Source of the DNA: FEN-1219 sp039933105
Lineage (GTDB): Bacteria; Pseudomonadota; Gammaproteobacteria; Steroidobacterales; Rariloculaceae
DNA: 64,000 nt
NCBI GenBank assembly: GCA_039933105.1
Contig: JBDTOT010000020.1
Span: forward strand, 1 to 64,000
Direction of reading: 5' to 3'
Part shown: positions 9,538 through 17,597 of the stretch, one piece after another
Position numbering within the stretch: position 1 is the stretch's first letter
How the letters are laid out: each line of letters begins with the position of its first letter
The notes under the pieces: model-generated
Told to the model about the DNA's origin: nothing
The model's input: the letters and a program-made list of their open reading frames with translations, nothing else
The model's database searches: none
Made by a program: the position numbers and the translations under genes

Positions 9538-9945
9538 CTACTTCGCCACGTGGCTAACGATTGCGCCGAGCAGCTCGTCCTTCGTGAAGGGTTTTGTCAG
9601 GTATTGCTCCGAACCCACCAGACGGCCCCGGGCCCGATCGAACAGGCCGTCCTTGCTCGACAGCATGATGACCGGCGTGTCCTTGAATACTTTGTTGTGC
9701 TTGATTAAGGAGCACGTCTGATACCCGTCGAGTCGCGGCATCATGATGTCGACGAAAATGATGTCTGGACGATGGTCAGCGATCTTCGACAGGGCATCGA
9801 AGCCGTCAACGGCGGTGAACACCTCGCAGCCTTCCTTGGCCAGCAGCGTTTCCGCGGTGCGCCGAATGGTTTTGCTGTCGTCGATGACGAGAATCTTGAG
9901 GCCCTGCAAGGAGCTCTTCGGGTTCACTGCACTGGTACCGGACAC
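9538..9945 (-). CDS. pilG: Response regulator PilG (single receiver domain)
   Basis: A CheY-like receiver, first gene of the chemosensory operon. I choose the GTG at 9945 over the longer frame from ATG 10029. The GTG has a strong GGGAGGGAG ribosome site at 9951-9959 and gives 135 residues, the length of P. aeruginosa PilG, while the upstream 28 codons have no family match and cover a hairpin. Receiver hallmarks: ILVIDDSKTIRRT, the acceptor Asp in IIFVDIMMPRLDGYQT, Ser in PVIMLSSKD, Lys in YLTKPFTKDE. Divergent gshB lies beyond a 256-bp gap, the same arrangement as in pseudomonads. Confidence 0.92.
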   Translation of the reverse strand: MSGTSAVNPKSSLQGLKILVIDDSKTIRRTAETLLAKEGCEVFTAVDGFDALSKIADHRPDIIFVDIMMPRLDGYQTCSLIKHNKVFKDTPVIMLSSKDGLFDRARGRLVGSEQYLTKPFTKDELLGAIVSHVAK

Positions 9946-9982
9946 TTGGTCTCCCTCCCGCGGACCGCTCGGCGAACCCCGC

Positions 9983-10019
9983 GCTCGTTGCGAGAGCGTA
10001 ACTCTCGGACTCAACGAGC
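9983..10019. other. Two-step inverted repeat in the pilG leader
   Basis: GCTCGTTG (9983-9990) pairs with CAACGAGC (10012-10019), and CGAGAG (9991-9996) pairs with CTCTCG (10002-10007) around a 5-nt loop, with a 4-nt bulge at 10008-10011. All 14 pairs are perfect. Read on the minus strand it lies about 38 nt upstream of the pilG GTG. Read on the plus strand it is followed by CTTTTAA, like a weak intrinsic terminator for transcription running antisense to the pil operon. The rest of the 256-bp pilG-gshB gap shows no other gene. Confidence 0.6.
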
Positions 10020-10201
10020 CTTTTAACATATTGGCGTCGGGCCTTCCATCGACGGACTCGCGTGGTTACGAGAATGATCGACAGTAAGGCGACGCTCCAT
10101 ACGGGACGCCCAAGTGGTCGTGACGCTCGTGAAAAGCTAGGTATGGTAGCGTTGCGCGCTTTGCTCAAACTGCGAACCACCGCAAGAACCGAGGAACAAG
10201 A

Positions 10202-11170
10202 ATGAGTCAGTCCCGCCGGGTGCTTGGCGTCGTCATGGACCCGATCGAGTCGATCAAGCCGAAGAAGGATTCAACACTTGCGATGCTGCTGGCGGCGCAG
10301 CGCCAGGGCTGGACCCTCGTGTACCTGCGTCAGCAGGACCTGTCGGTACGCGATGGCGTGCCGCACGGGCACGGCTCGCTGGTCACGGTTCGTGACGATC
10401 CGGAGCGTTGGTTCGAGATCGGCAACCCCTGGATCGACGAACTCGCCAAGCTCGACGCAATCCTGATGCGCAAGGATCCCCCGTTCGACATGGAGTACAT
10501 CTATACGACGTACATCCTCGAACTCGCGGAAAACCGAGGGGTGTTGGTCGTCAACAAGCCGGCCAGCCTGCGTGACATCAACGAAAAGGCCTATACGTCG
10601 TGGTTTCCGCAATGCACGCCGCCGAGCCTCGTGACCCGGTCGCGCTCCGCGCTGCACGAGTTCCTGAAGGAGCACGGCAAGATCGTGCTGAAGCCGTTCG
10701 ACGGCATGGGCGGCCGGTCGATCTTCGTGGTTGCCGCCGGCGACCTGAACGTCAACGTGATCATCGAGACGCTGACGGACGATGGCGCAAAGTTCACGCT
10801 CGCCCAGCGTTACATCCCCGAGATCGTGGACGGCGACAAACGCGTGCTGCTGATCGACGGCGAGCCCATCGACTATGCGCTGGCTCGGATTCCGGCCCCC
10901 GGCGAAAGCCGCGGGAACCTGGTCATGGGCGCAAGGGGCGAAGGACGCCCGCTGACCGAGCGCGACCGTTGGTTGTGCGCGCAGGTAGGCCCCACACTGG
11001 CCCGCAAAGGCGTGCTATTCGCCGGACTCGACGTGATCGGCGAATATTTGACCGAAATCAACGTCACGAGCCCCACGGGAATCCGTGAACTCGATCGGCA
11101 GTTCAACATCGATATCGCTGCTAAGCTGATCGCCGCTATCGACCGCAAGCTTTCGGCCAAGCCACGCTGA
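10202..11170 (+). CDS. gshB: Glutathione synthetase
   Basis: A 322-residue ATP-grasp enzyme that joins gamma-glutamylcysteine and glycine to make glutathione in the cytosol. The N-terminal substrate domain begins GVVMDPIESIKPKKDST, a near-invariant GshB signature. RKDPPFDMEYI follows, and the ATP-grasp part carries KPFDGMGGRSIFVV and the C-terminal metal-binding segment LTEINVTSPTGIREL. The length is normal for proteobacterial GshB. The ATG has GAGGAA upstream. It starts a plus-strand run gshB-tonB-algH-ruvX-pyrK with short gaps, divergent from pilG. Confidence 0.97.
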   Translation: MSQSRRVLGVVMDPIESIKPKKDSTLAMLLAAQRQGWTLVYLRQQDLSVRDGVPHGHGSLVTVRDDPERWFEIGNPWIDELAKLDAILMRKDPPFDMEYIYTTYILELAENRGVLVVNKPASLRDINEKAYTSWFPQCTPPSLVTRSRSALHEFLKEHGKIVLKPFDGMGGRSIFVVAAGDLNVNVIIETLTDDGAKFTLAQRYIPEIVDGDKRVLLIDGEPIDYALARIPAPGESRGNLVMGARGEGRPLTERDRWLCAQVGPTLARKGVLFAGLDVIGEYLTEINVTSPTGIRELDRQFNIDIAAKLIAAIDRKLSAKPR

Positions 11171-11210
11171 CCGCGTATACTTTTGGCAGTTCGCTCGGAG
11201 TGGGACTTCC

Positions 11211-12110
11211 GTGTCGACGCTCTCGCCACCGCAACCATCCAACGACCGCCTAGGCTCGACGTTATTCGTCGCCGCATTGATTCACGGCATCGTGATCTTG
11301 GGGGTCACGTTCACCGTCACCTCGTTCGACGACAAGAAAGTGCCTTCGTTGAACGTCGTACTCGAGGTGGAGACGGGCAAGGAAGAGCTCGCGGCCGACA
11401 CGGCCGACTTTCTCTCCAATCGCAGCCACCGCGCGGCAGGCCAGGCAGCCAAAGGCACCCGGCCCACGACGGCCCTGTCCGCCACGCAGCCTCTCACGCA
11501 GGCGGGCGACCCGCAGGGCGCCGACGCGGCGGACGGCACACCGCGCGACTCCGCACAAAGCACGGAGCAAGTCGTTACGCGCGGCGAAAGCCCGGAGCAG
11601 GTGGCGGCGCAACCGCAACCCACCGACGACCCGGCGCCGACGCGGCAAAGAGCCGCGGCGCTGTTCCAGCAGACGGGTCCGCAAACGACCGCCATGGAGG
11701 TTAGCCTCCGCGCCGAGCTCCCGAGCGGAGTCGACGCTACGCGAACCCTGCTCGCCACTCCGAGCACGCAACAGTCCGGACTCGCCGAGTACCTGGACAG
11801 CTGGCGGCGACGCGTGGAACGCATCGGCACGGCTAACTATCCCGCGGAGCTGCTCGGCGATCCCAATGCCGGACGGCCGACGCTTGAGGTGGTTATCGGC
11901 AAAGACGGACAGCTCGTCGACATCATCGTGCGCCAGTCTTCCGGCGACAACGCGCTCGATCAGGCGGCGCTGAAGATCCTGCGCCTCGCGTCTCCCTTCG
12001 AGCCGTTACCGCAAGTGATTCGCAAGGACTACGACGTCCTGCGGTTTGCCTACGATTGGGATTTCTTCGAGCACGCTCGCCGCCAGACCGGCGCCGAGCG
12101 TAATCGCTGA
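11211..12110 (+). CDS. TonB-like energy transducer (TonB3-type position)
   Basis: A 299-residue TonB-family protein. One N-terminal membrane helix (about 14-34) anchors it. A long disordered linker follows (about 50-195, rich in Ala, Thr, Gln and Pro but without the usual EP/KP repeats), then a C-terminal TonB fold (about 200-299) with the YPAELLG motif and GKDGQLVDIIV. TonB proteins carry proton-motive energy from ExbB/ExbD to outer-membrane receptors. In P. aeruginosa the gene at this site (between gshB and algH) is tonB3, needed for twitching; sharing that role is my inference. No exbB or exbD is in the window. GTG start with GGAG upstream. Confidence 0.85.
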   Translation: MSTLSPPQPSNDRLGSTLFVAALIHGIVILGVTFTVTSFDDKKVPSLNVVLEVETGKEELAADTADFLSNRSHRAAGQAAKGTRPTTALSATQPLTQAGDPQGADAADGTPRDSAQSTEQVVTRGESPEQVAAQPQPTDDPAPTRQRAAALFQQTGPQTTAMEVSLRAELPSGVDATRTLLATPSTQQSGLAEYLDSWRRRVERIGTANYPAELLGDPNAGRPTLEVVIGKDGQLVDIIVRQSSGDNALDQAALKILRLASPFEPLPQVIRKDYDVLRFAYDWDFFEHARRQTGAERNR

Positions 12111-12159
12111 ACGACCCGCGCCTTGTTAGGATAGCGATACTTCCCAAGAGGCCGAGCGC

Positions 12160-12720
12160 GTGAGTATGCGGTCGTTGCAAGATCACTTTCTGATCGCGAT
12201 GCCTGCGATGGCCGACCCGAATTTCAGCGAGACGGTCACCTACATCTGCAAGCACGATGAGAACGGCGCCTTCGGTGTCATCGTGAACCGCGCTGGAGAC
12301 CTGTCGCTCGCGGAGATGCTTGGCCAACTCTCGATCCCGCTGACGAACCGTAGCCGTCTCGATAAGGCGGTGCTCTTGGGCGGCCCTGTCGAGCCCGAGC
12401 GCGGCTTCGTACTACACCGCTCGACGCAGAACTACGAAGGCACGATGTCGCCGGGCGGCGATATGAAAGTCACGGTATCCCTCGACATCCTGGCAGCGCT
12501 CGGGCGCGGCGAAGGCCCAGAGCCGTCGCTCATCGTGCTCGGTTACGCCGGCTGGGGTCGCGGGCAGCTCGACGCCGAAATCCAGCAGAACTCGTGGCTG
12601 ATGGTGCCTGCGGACCCGGCCATCATGTTCGATACGCCGCTCGAGCAACGCTGGGCCGCGGCGCTCGGCCTGCCCGGCGTGGACATTCGCCGCATCACGA
12701 ACTATGCCGGTCACGCATAA
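12160..12720 (+). CDS. algH: YqgE/AlgH family protein
   Basis: A 186-residue member of the YqgE/AlgH (DUF179) family. The biochemical role is not settled; algH was first described in Pseudomonas as affecting alginate production. Signature segments are FLIAMPAMADPNFSETVTYI near the N-terminus, GAFGVIVNR, LLGGPVEPERGFVLH and LGYAGWGRGQLDAEI. It starts with GTG; an ATG two codons later is also possible. It sits 49 bp after tonB and just before ruvX, the usual yqgE-yqgF pair. Confidence 0.93.
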   Translation: MSMRSLQDHFLIAMPAMADPNFSETVTYICKHDENGAFGVIVNRAGDLSLAEMLGQLSIPLTNRSRLDKAVLLGGPVEPERGFVLHRSTQNYEGTMSPGGDMKVTVSLDILAALGRGEGPEPSLIVLGYAGWGRGQLDAEIQQNSWLMVPADPAIMFDTPLEQRWAAALGLPGVDIRRITNYAGHA

Positions 12721-12740
12721 GGCGCGGCAGGGACGACGGC

Positions 12741-13172
12741 GTGGCGCTGCCTAACGAGCGGCGCATTCTGCTCGCGTTCGATTTCGGCATGCGGCGCATA
12801 GGCGTCGCCACGGCCAATTTCGCAACCCGCACGGCCTCTCCCCTCACCACCTTGCGCGTGGATGGCGATCCACCGTGGGTCGAGCTCGATCGCATCGTTG
12901 CCGACTGGCAGCCCACTCAGTTGATCGTCGGAGTTCCGGAAGGCGAAGGCGCCGCCGCTATAGCACGACGTGCACGGCGGTTTGCGGCAGCCATCGGCAG
13001 CCGGTACGCGCTGCCGGTAGGCACCGTGGATGAGACGCTGACGTCCGTCGAAGCCGAGGCAACGCTCGCGGCCAACCGCCGATCCGGGTATCTTCGCCGG
13101 CGCGTGGGCCGAGGCCGGGTGGACCGGGCGGCTGCCTGTCTAATCGCCGAACAGTGGATGAACGAGCACTAG
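12741..13172 (+). CDS. ruvX: Pre-16S rRNA nuclease / Holliday junction resolvase-like RuvX (YqgF)
   Basis: A 143-residue RNase H-fold protein of the YqgF family, implicated in maturing the 5' end of 16S rRNA. The catalytic Asp is in LLAFDFGMRRIGVA, followed by TASPLTTL, LIVGVPEGE (standing for the family's VVGLP motif), the acidic site in VDETLTSVEAE and a final acidic cluster near DRAAACLIAEQW. I take GTG 12741 as start because the family N-terminus begins right there; the frame is open further upstream only inside algH. It lies 20 bp after algH and 4 bp before the next gene. Confidence 0.92.
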   Translation: MALPNERRILLAFDFGMRRIGVATANFATRTASPLTTLRVDGDPPWVELDRIVADWQPTQLIVGVPEGEGAAAIARRARRFAAAIGSRYALPVGTVDETLTSVEAEATLAANRRSGYLRRRVGRGRVDRAAACLIAEQWMNEH

Positions 13173-13176
13173 CAAC

Positions 13177-14052
13177 GTGAGTTATCAAGCCAATCGCGGC
13201 AGCGTGTTCCTCGAGGACGCGCGCATCCTGGCCGTCGAGGCCCACCCCGGCCAGCAATTCATTCTGCGCGTGCAGGCGCCGCGGGCTGCGCTACACGCCG
13301 TACCCGGGATGTTCGCTCACATCTCCTGCGACTCTTCGGTGCCGTTACGCCGGCCGCTATCGATCATGCGCGCCGACGCCGACGCGGGCTGGCTCGAGTT
13401 TCTCTACAAACCGCGCGGCGCGGGTCTCACGAAGCTTTCGACTCATCGTCCTGGCGAATCTTTGAGCGTGCTCGCACCGATCGGCCGCGGCTTCGCCGTG
13501 GACCCTGCGCGACCGCGGCTGCTAGCGCTCGGCGGGGGGGTCGGCATCCCGCCGATGATCTTCTTGGCGGATCAGGTCCGCGGGCGCAAGGACCTCGAGC
13601 CGCTGGTGCTAATGGGCTCTGAAGTACCGTTCCCGTTCGATCTGGTGCAGTCGCAGCTCGACGTGCCGGGCGTGAGCGGCAGCGCATCGCACGCGGTCTC
13701 CTTGCTCGAGCAATGGAACGTCCCGTCCCGCCTCGCCAGCGACGCAGGCCTTGCAGGCGCACACCGCGGTTACATTACGGATCTTGCGCGCGCATGGCTC
13801 GATGCAAGTTCGCCGCAGGAGCGGCTCGCGACGCAGGTGTTCGCGTGTGGACCGACGCCGATGCTCAAGGCCGTGGCGAAGCTCGCGCGCGAATTTGACT
13901 TGCCGTGTCAGGTCGCTCTCGAGGAGTTCATGGCGTGCGGGGTCGGCGGCTGCGCGGGCTGCAACGTCCGCGTGATGACTCCGGACGGCCCCGCGATGAA
14001 GCGCGTGTGCGTGGACGGTCCCGTCTTCGACGCTCGCGACGTTTATCCCTGA
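13177..14052 (+). CDS. Dihydroorotate dehydrogenase electron-transfer subunit-like protein (PyrK family)
   Basis: A 291-residue ferredoxin-reductase-type flavoprotein with a C-terminal 2Fe-2S cluster. FAD contacts are at RRPLSI (58-63), the pyridine-nucleotide glycine loop is GGGVGIPPM (119-127), and ACGPTPM is at 223-229. The iron-sulfur ligands are Cys254, Cys259, Cys262 and Cys278 in the order typical of PyrK, followed by CVDGPVF. PyrK hands electrons from PyrD (type 1B) to NAD+ in pyrimidine synthesis, but no pyrD partner is visible here. Pseudomonads have pyrR-pyrB-pyrC at this site. The GTG start is 4 bp after ruvX. The family is firm; the physiological partner is unknown. Confidence 0.85.
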   Translation: MSYQANRGSVFLEDARILAVEAHPGQQFILRVQAPRAALHAVPGMFAHISCDSSVPLRRPLSIMRADADAGWLEFLYKPRGAGLTKLSTHRPGESLSVLAPIGRGFAVDPARPRLLALGGGVGIPPMIFLADQVRGRKDLEPLVLMGSEVPFPFDLVQSQLDVPGVSGSASHAVSLLEQWNVPSRLASDAGLAGAHRGYITDLARAWLDASSPQERLATQVFACGPTPMLKAVAKLAREFDLPCQVALEEFMACGVGGCAGCNVRVMTPDGPAMKRVCVDGPVFDARDVYP

Positions 14053-14138
14053 ACGACCGGTTCCGCTGACCGCAGAGCGGTTCGTCACGTTACGCAACGG
14101 GGACATTGCCAGCTTGCACCGCATCTCTTCTCTTCATT

Positions 14139-14176
14139 CCCGCGAGGGGACGTACTTGCGGCGGGCCCCTCGCGGG
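14139..14176. terminator. Perfect 11-bp inverted repeat between convergent pyrK-like and pilU-like genes
   Basis: CCCGCGAGGGG (14139-14149) and CCCCTCGCGGG (14166-14176) form a perfect GC-rich stem with a 16-nt loop in the 170-bp gap between two convergent genes. Neither side carries a clear U-tract, so it may slow polymerase or protect 3' ends rather than act as a classical intrinsic terminator. The rest of the gap (14053-14221) shows no gene. Confidence 0.55.
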
Positions 14177-14221
14177 TATGAACACGCGCAGGCAGCCGTT
14201 GCGATGAGCTAAGCGCGGCGA

Positions 14222-15277
14222 TTAGCCGAAGTTGATCTTGGCTTCGAGGTTCGAGCGCGAATCGGCGTTCGACAACGCCTCTTCCATGCTGATGCCGCCG
14301 CGGCGGTACAGATCGAACAGAGCCTGGTCGAAGCTCTGCATACCGGGTTCCTTCGTGTCCTTGAAGGCTTCCTTCACGTTGCTGATGTCGCCCTTGAGGA
14401 TCAGCTCGGAGATGTGCGGCGTATTGAGCATGACTTCAACGGCCGCCAGGCGTTTGCCTTCCTTCGAGCGCACGAGCCTTTGAGAGATGATCACGCGCAC
14501 GTACTGCGACAGATCCATCAGCACCTGCTTGTGCTGATCGTTCGGATACATGTTGATGATGCGGTCGAGCGTCTCGGGTGAGTTGTTCGCATGCAGCGTC
14601 GCGATCGCAAGATGGCCCGTGCCGGCCAAGTCGATCGCGGCCTGCATCGTCTCGCGGTCGCGGATTTCACCGATCAGAATCACGTCGGGCGCTTCGCGCA
14701 TCGCGCTACGCAGCGCCCGATGGTACGACAGCGTGTCGAGCCCCACCTCGCGCTGATTCACGATCGACTTGTGGTTGCCGTGCAGGAACTCGATCGGATC
14801 CTCGATCGTGACGATGTGTGATGCGGAGTTACGGTTACGATAATCGATCATCGCGGCCAGCGTCGTGGACTTGCCCGAACCGCTTGCGCCGACCATCAGG
14901 ATCAAGCCGCGCCGCAGCATGATCATGTCCTTGAGCACGTCCGGCATGCCGAGCTGTTCGAGTGTCGGCAGCTCAGGCGTGATGAAGCGCAACACCATGG
15001 CGACGTTGCCGCGCTGGTGAAAAACGTTGACACGGAAACGGCCGAGACCAGCCTCTGAAATCGCAAAGTCGATCTCGAGATCGCGCGTGAACTGCTCGAG
15101 TTGCTGCTCGTTCATGAGCTCGAGCGCGGCCTGCCGCACCATTTTTGGCGAGAGCTCAACCTGGTTCACGGGCATGATCTTGCCGTCGATCTTGATCATG
15201 ACCGGGGAGTACGTGGTGAAGAAGAGGTCGGACGCCCTCTTGTCCACCATCAATTTGAACAGCGGCTTTACATTCAT
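14222..15277 (-). CDS. Second PilU-like type IV pilus retraction ATPase
   Basis: A 351-residue hexameric secretion ATPase of the PilT/PilU family. An N-terminal PAS-like domain is followed by the RecA-like core: Walker A GASGSGKST (130-138), Asp box ASHIVTIEDPIEF, Walker B DVILIGEIRDRET and His box GHLAIATLHANN are all intact, so it should bind and hydrolyse ATP. It resembles PilU more than PilT (DLFFTTYSPVMIKIDG near the N-terminus) but lacks PilU's C-terminal tail. It lies 24 bp after pilU as the third gene of a pilT-pilU run. Such ATPases sit on the inner-membrane PilC platform and depolymerise the pilus. Whether this one powers twitching or the MSHA pilus cannot be told. Confidence 0.9.
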   Translation of the reverse strand: MNVKPLFKLMVDKRASDLFFTTYSPVMIKIDGKIMPVNQVELSPKMVRQAALELMNEQQLEQFTRDLEIDFAISEAGLGRFRVNVFHQRGNVAMVLRFITPELPTLEQLGMPDVLKDMIMLRRGLILMVGASGSGKSTTLAAMIDYRNRNSASHIVTIEDPIEFLHGNHKSIVNQREVGLDTLSYHRALRSAMREAPDVILIGEIRDRETMQAAIDLAGTGHLAIATLHANNSPETLDRIINMYPNDQHKQVLMDLSQYVRVIISQRLVRSKEGKRLAAVEVMLNTPHISELILKGDISNVKEAFKDTKEPGMQSFDQALFDLYRRGGISMEEALSNADSRSNLEAKINFG

Positions 15278-15301
15278 GACAGAGGGGCAGCGAGCCGGCC
15301 G

Positions 15302-16459
15302 TTAGAACCGGGACTCTTTCTCCTCGTCGGCCAGCTGGAGGCTCTCCTCTTGTTCGGCCTGAGCCGCGCCTTCACGCTTACTCTGCAGCTTGATCCTCAG
15401 GCGTAGCTCGTTCTTCGAGTCCGCATTGCGAATCGCTTCGTCGTAGGCGATGACGCCGTCCTCATAAAGCTGGAACAACGCCTGGTCGAACGTCTGCATG
15501 CCCAGCCGGTTCGACTTTGCCATGACGTCTTTGATCATGGCCACTTCGCCCCGGAAGATCAGATCACTGATCAGCGGTGAAGCAAGCATGATTTCCATAG
15601 CGGCCACGCGGCCCATCTTGTTCTCGCGCGGCAGCAAGCGCTGCGAGATCATGGCGGTGATGTTGAGTGACAGATCCATCAGCAACTGATGCCGTCGCTC
15701 CTCGGGGAAGAAGTTGATGATACGGTCCAGCGCCTGGTTCGCGCTGTTCGCATGCAGCGTGGCCACACACAAGTGGCCCGTCTCCGCGAACTGAATGCCG
15801 TATTGCATCGTCTCGCGATCGCGGATCTCCCCGATCATGATGACGTCCGGCGCTTGACGCAGTGTGTTCTTCAGTGCAGCGTGCCAACTGTCGGTATCGA
15901 CACCGACTTCGCGGTGGGTGACGACGCAACCACGGTGCGGATGCACATACTCGACCGGGTCCTCGATCGTGATGATGTGGCCGCGAGTGTTCTCGTTGCG
16001 GTAGCCAATCATGGCCGCCAGCGACGTCGACTTACCGGAACCTGTGCCGCCGACGACGAGGCATAGGCCGCGCTTTGTCATCGCGACCTCCTTCAGTTGC
16101 CCCGGCAAATCGAGATCCTCGAACGACGGAATTTTCGTGACAATCGTGCGGATGACCGCACCAACATTACCTTGCTGCACGAACGCGCTCACGCGAAACC
16201 GACCGATACCCTGCGGCGCGATCGCGAAGTTACATTCCTTGGTGCCGTCGAATTCCTTCGCCTGCTTGTCGTTCATGATCGAGCGAACGATTAGCGAGCT
16301 CTGCGCGGGAGTCAGCGGGCGATCGGCAAACGGCCGAATCGTGCCGTCGATTTTGATGGCGGGCGGAAAGTCTGCCGTTATGAAAAGGTCGGAACCATTG
16401 TTCTCGACCATCTTCTTCAGCAGGTTCTGCGTCAGTCGTACTGCTTGATCGCGTTCCAT
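15302..16459 (-). CDS. pilU: Type IV pilus retraction ATPase PilU
   Basis: A 385-residue PilT-paralogous ATPase that assists retraction. Its N-terminus (GSDLFITADFPPAIKIDG) and acidic C-terminal tail match P. aeruginosa PilU (382 aa). Walker A is GGTGSGKST (137-145), the Asp box is GHIITIEDPVEYVH, Walker B is DVIMIGEIRDRET and the His box is GHLCVATLHANS. It follows pilT by about 31 bp and precedes the second PilU-like gene. In studied species PilU acts together with PilT rather than alone. Confidence 0.94.
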   Translation of the reverse strand: MERDQAVRLTQNLLKKMVENNGSDLFITADFPPAIKIDGTIRPFADRPLTPAQSSLIVRSIMNDKQAKEFDGTKECNFAIAPQGIGRFRVSAFVQQGNVGAVIRTIVTKIPSFEDLDLPGQLKEVAMTKRGLCLVVGGTGSGKSTSLAAMIGYRNENTRGHIITIEDPVEYVHPHRGCVVTHREVGVDTDSWHAALKNTLRQAPDVIMIGEIRDRETMQYGIQFAETGHLCVATLHANSANQALDRIINFFPEERRHQLLMDLSLNITAMISQRLLPRENKMGRVAAMEIMLASPLISDLIFRGEVAMIKDVMAKSNRLGMQTFDQALFQLYEDGVIAYDEAIRNADSKNELRLRIKLQSKREGAAQAEQEESLQLADEEKESRF

Positions 16460-16490
16460 TACGACCCGCTCCTATGAATCCGGCCCGGCG

Positions 16491-17534
16491 TCAAAAACTT
16501 TCTTTGTTGACAGCCTTGAAGCGAGCTTCTTCCTTCGTGATCAGCCCCTTCATCATCAGTTCCTGCAGATTCTGGTCGAGAGTCTGCATGCCCTGTGCTT
16601 GGCCCGTCTGAATCGCTGAATACATCTGCGCGATCTTGCCTTCGCGGATCAGGTTCCTGATGGCGGGCGTGCCGATCATGATCTCGTGCGCCGCGACGCG
16701 GCCGCCGCCTACCCGTTTCAACAGCGTTTGCGATATGACTGCGCGCAGCGACTCCGAGAGCATGCTGCGCACCATGTCTTTTTCCGTGGCCGGGAACACG
16801 TCGACGATACGGTCGATGGTCTTTGCCGCGGAGCTCGTGTGCAACGTGCCGAACACGAGGTGGCCGGTCTCTGCGGCCGTCAGGGCGAGGCGTATCGTCT
16901 CGAGGTCGCGCATTTCACCCACGAGAATGACGTCGGGGTCTTCGCGCAACGCCGAGCGCAACGCCTCGCTGAAGCCAAGCGTGTCGCGGTGTACTTCGCG
17001 CTGATTGATCAAACACCGTTTGCTCTCGTGCACGAACTCGATCGGATCTTCGATCGTGATGATGTGATCCGGCCGATTGTCGTTCACGTAGTCGACCATG
17101 CCCGCGAGCGTCGTCGACTTACCGCTGCCCGTGGGCCCCGTGACGAGTACGAGGCCGCGCGGATGCATCGAGATGTCTTTGAAGATGCGTGGCGCGCCGA
17201 GATCGTCGAGGCTCAAGATCACCGACGGAATCGTGCGGAACACCGCAGCGCAACCACGATTCTGATTGAACGCGTTGACGCGGAAGCGCGCGAGCTTCGG
17301 AATTTCGAACGAGAAGTCGGTCTCGAAGAACTCTTCGAAGTCCTTCCGCTGCTTGTCGTTCATGATGTCGTACACCATACTGTGCACTTCTTTGTGCTTC
17401 AGTGCTGGCATGTTGATTCGCTTGACGTCGCCGTCAACGCGAATGATCGGTGGTACACCGGACGACAAGTGCAGATCGGATGCTCCGTTCTTGACGGCAA
17501 ACGCGAGCAACTGCGCAATATCTACCGCGGCCAT
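16491..17534 (-). CDS. pilT: Type IV pilus retraction ATPase PilT
   Basis: A 347-residue twitching-motility ATPase that depolymerises the pilus. Walker A is GPTGSGKST (133-141), the Asp box is DHIITIEDPIEFVHE, Walker B is DVILVGEMRDLET (201-213), the His box is GHLVFGTLHTSS, and the AIRNLIRE retraction motif is intact. I use ATG 17534 because AGGGAG lies at the right distance and the product then aligns end to end with PilT; the frame stays open upstream to 17942 only through antisense sequence of yggS. A TATACT -10-like box on the minus strand (17571-17576) lies about 40 bp upstream, with no good -35. Divergent from yggS, as in pseudomonads. Confidence 0.97.
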   Translation of the reverse strand: MAAVDIAQLLAFAVKNGASDLHLSSGVPPIIRVDGDVKRINMPALKHKEVHSMVYDIMNDKQRKDFEEFFETDFSFEIPKLARFRVNAFNQNRGCAAVFRTIPSVILSLDDLGAPRIFKDISMHPRGLVLVTGPTGSGKSTTLAGMVDYVNDNRPDHIITIEDPIEFVHESKRCLINQREVHRDTLGFSEALRSALREDPDVILVGEMRDLETIRLALTAAETGHLVFGTLHTSSAAKTIDRIVDVFPATEKDMVRSMLSESLRAVISQTLLKRVGGGRVAAHEIMIGTPAIRNLIREGKIAQMYSAIQTGQAQGMQTLDQNLQELMMKGLITKEEARFKAVNKESF

Positions 17535-17597
17535 GGGGCTCCCTGACGAGGGGCTACACAAGTAGTTGACAGTATAGCCAAGGGCTGCCGGCAAAGC

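Noticed and set aside
9946..10029. 28-codon N-terminal extension of PilG
   Set aside because: No family match, no ribosome site, and the region folds into a hairpin; GTG 9945 has a strong site and gives the family length.
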